Of a stretch of DNA of 64,000 nt, positions 63,845 through 64,000 are shown one piece after another; the first letter of the stretch is position 1; each line of letters begins with the position of its first letter. Below the pieces are notes generated by a model. The model worked only from the letters and a program-made list of their open reading frames with translations, was not told the origin of the DNA and searched no databases. Made by a program: the position numbers and the translations under genes. This stretch comes from Candidatus Methanoperedens nitratireducens. GTDB taxonomy: Archaea; Halobacteriota; Methanosarcinia; Methanosarcinales; Methanoperedenaceae. Location of the stretch: NCBI RefSeq assembly GCF_000685155.1, contig NZ_JMIY01000002.1, positions 167,346-231,345 of the forward strand, read 5' to 3'.

Positions 63845-64000
63845 TTATCCCTTACTGAACCTTTTCTTTACAGAGGCAGCATGGCCATGAGAGCCTTCAG
63901 CCTCTGCCAGTCGAATAATGGTATCCCTCAAACTCTCAAGCCCTGGTTCGTTTATTATCTGCACACAGACTCTTGTTATAAAATGATTTACATTCAGGCC
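63845..64000 (-). CDS. hisD: Histidinol dehydrogenase, C-terminal end (partial)
   Basis: The minus strand stays open from the window edge to a stop at 63845-63847. The last 51 residues read GLNVNHFITRVCVQIIN, then LESLRDTIIRLAEAEGSHGHAASVKKRF. LAEAEG-x-x-x-HA-x-SV is the end of histidinol dehydrogenase. The rest lies outside the window. hisG is at 22972, so the histidine genes are not in one operon. The match is short, so this is a probable assignment. Confidence 0.75.
   Translation of the reverse strand, partial: GLNVNHFITRVCVQIINEPGLESLRDTIIRLAEAEGSHGHAASVKKRFSKG

Overview
The window is one stretch of chromosome from a euryarchaeon of the methanogen lineage, most likely Methanosarcinales-related or a sister group such as an anaerobic methane oxidiser. 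The pointers are a chromosomal protein MC1, the PolD small subunit, an Orc1/Cdc6 gene beside ORB-like boxes, the archaeal cobamide genes cobZ and cobY, an HdrA2-type heterodisulfide reductase fused to MvhD, the N-epsilon-acetyl-beta-lysine genes ablA/ablB, archaeal Pth2, TRAM and DacZ. Genes are tightly packed, often with ATGA/GTGA overlaps. No rRNA, complete insertion sequence or CRISPR array was seen; one tRNA (Cys) is present.

Layout. 1-600: AT-rich tandem repeats and ORB-like boxes, a candidate replication origin, followed by orc1/cdc6. 1.7-6 kb: signal peptidase, PolD small subunit, a GT39-type membrane glycosyltransferase and a small membrane protein. 6.2-10.1 kb: tetrapyrrole operon hemL-hemC-cobA-hemD. 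10-12.6 kb: HicB-type genes, a stub of hicA and a YgiQ radical SAM protein. 12.9-14.9 kb: cobZ-cobS-cobY, with three hairpins between cobZ and cobS. 14.9-17.4 kb: a decayed zone with shared repeats, a wrecked group II intron reverse transcriptase and an orphan TumA-like regulator. 17.5-26.2 kb: housekeeping genes (CBS proteins, HPS-RraA, c-di-AMP synthase, dapF, hisG, queH, a nucleotidyltransferase, TRAM, pth2). 26.2-29.9 kb: polyferredoxin and hdrA2-mvhD. 30-32.7 kb: a frameshifted VapC-like gene and uvrB. 32.7-41.5 kb: two divergent operons, a Tad-like secretion/pilus module (MinD, small membrane protein, ATPase, TadC) and a PstS lipoprotein plus HAMP receptor plus two novel helical proteins.

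41.6-48.6 kb: a six-gene run with an MscS channel, lysine 2,3-aminomutase, beta-lysine acetyltransferase, a PurD-like ATP-grasp ligase, an EctA-like GNAT and a second aminomutase whose substrate-site residues look like those of glutamate 2,3-aminomutase. 48.6-58 kb: an unknown protein with a tiny upstream gene, KGG stress proteins, CutA, flavin reductase, M50 protease, TatC, nadX/nadC, tRNA-Cys, a structured non-coding stretch and a cohesin-dockerin secreted protein. 58-64 kb: methyltransferase, MC1, HAD phosphatase, CapA, M24 peptidase, CBS protein, cysS and the end of hisD.

Two regions look least described. One is the beta-amino-acid osmolyte operon, which appears to extend acetyl-beta-lysine synthesis with an uncharacterised ligase and acetyltransferase. 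The other is the Tad/PstS-HAMP divergon, whose halves face each other across a palindrome and share a recurring helical module found in both the secretion ATPase and the 282-residue protein.
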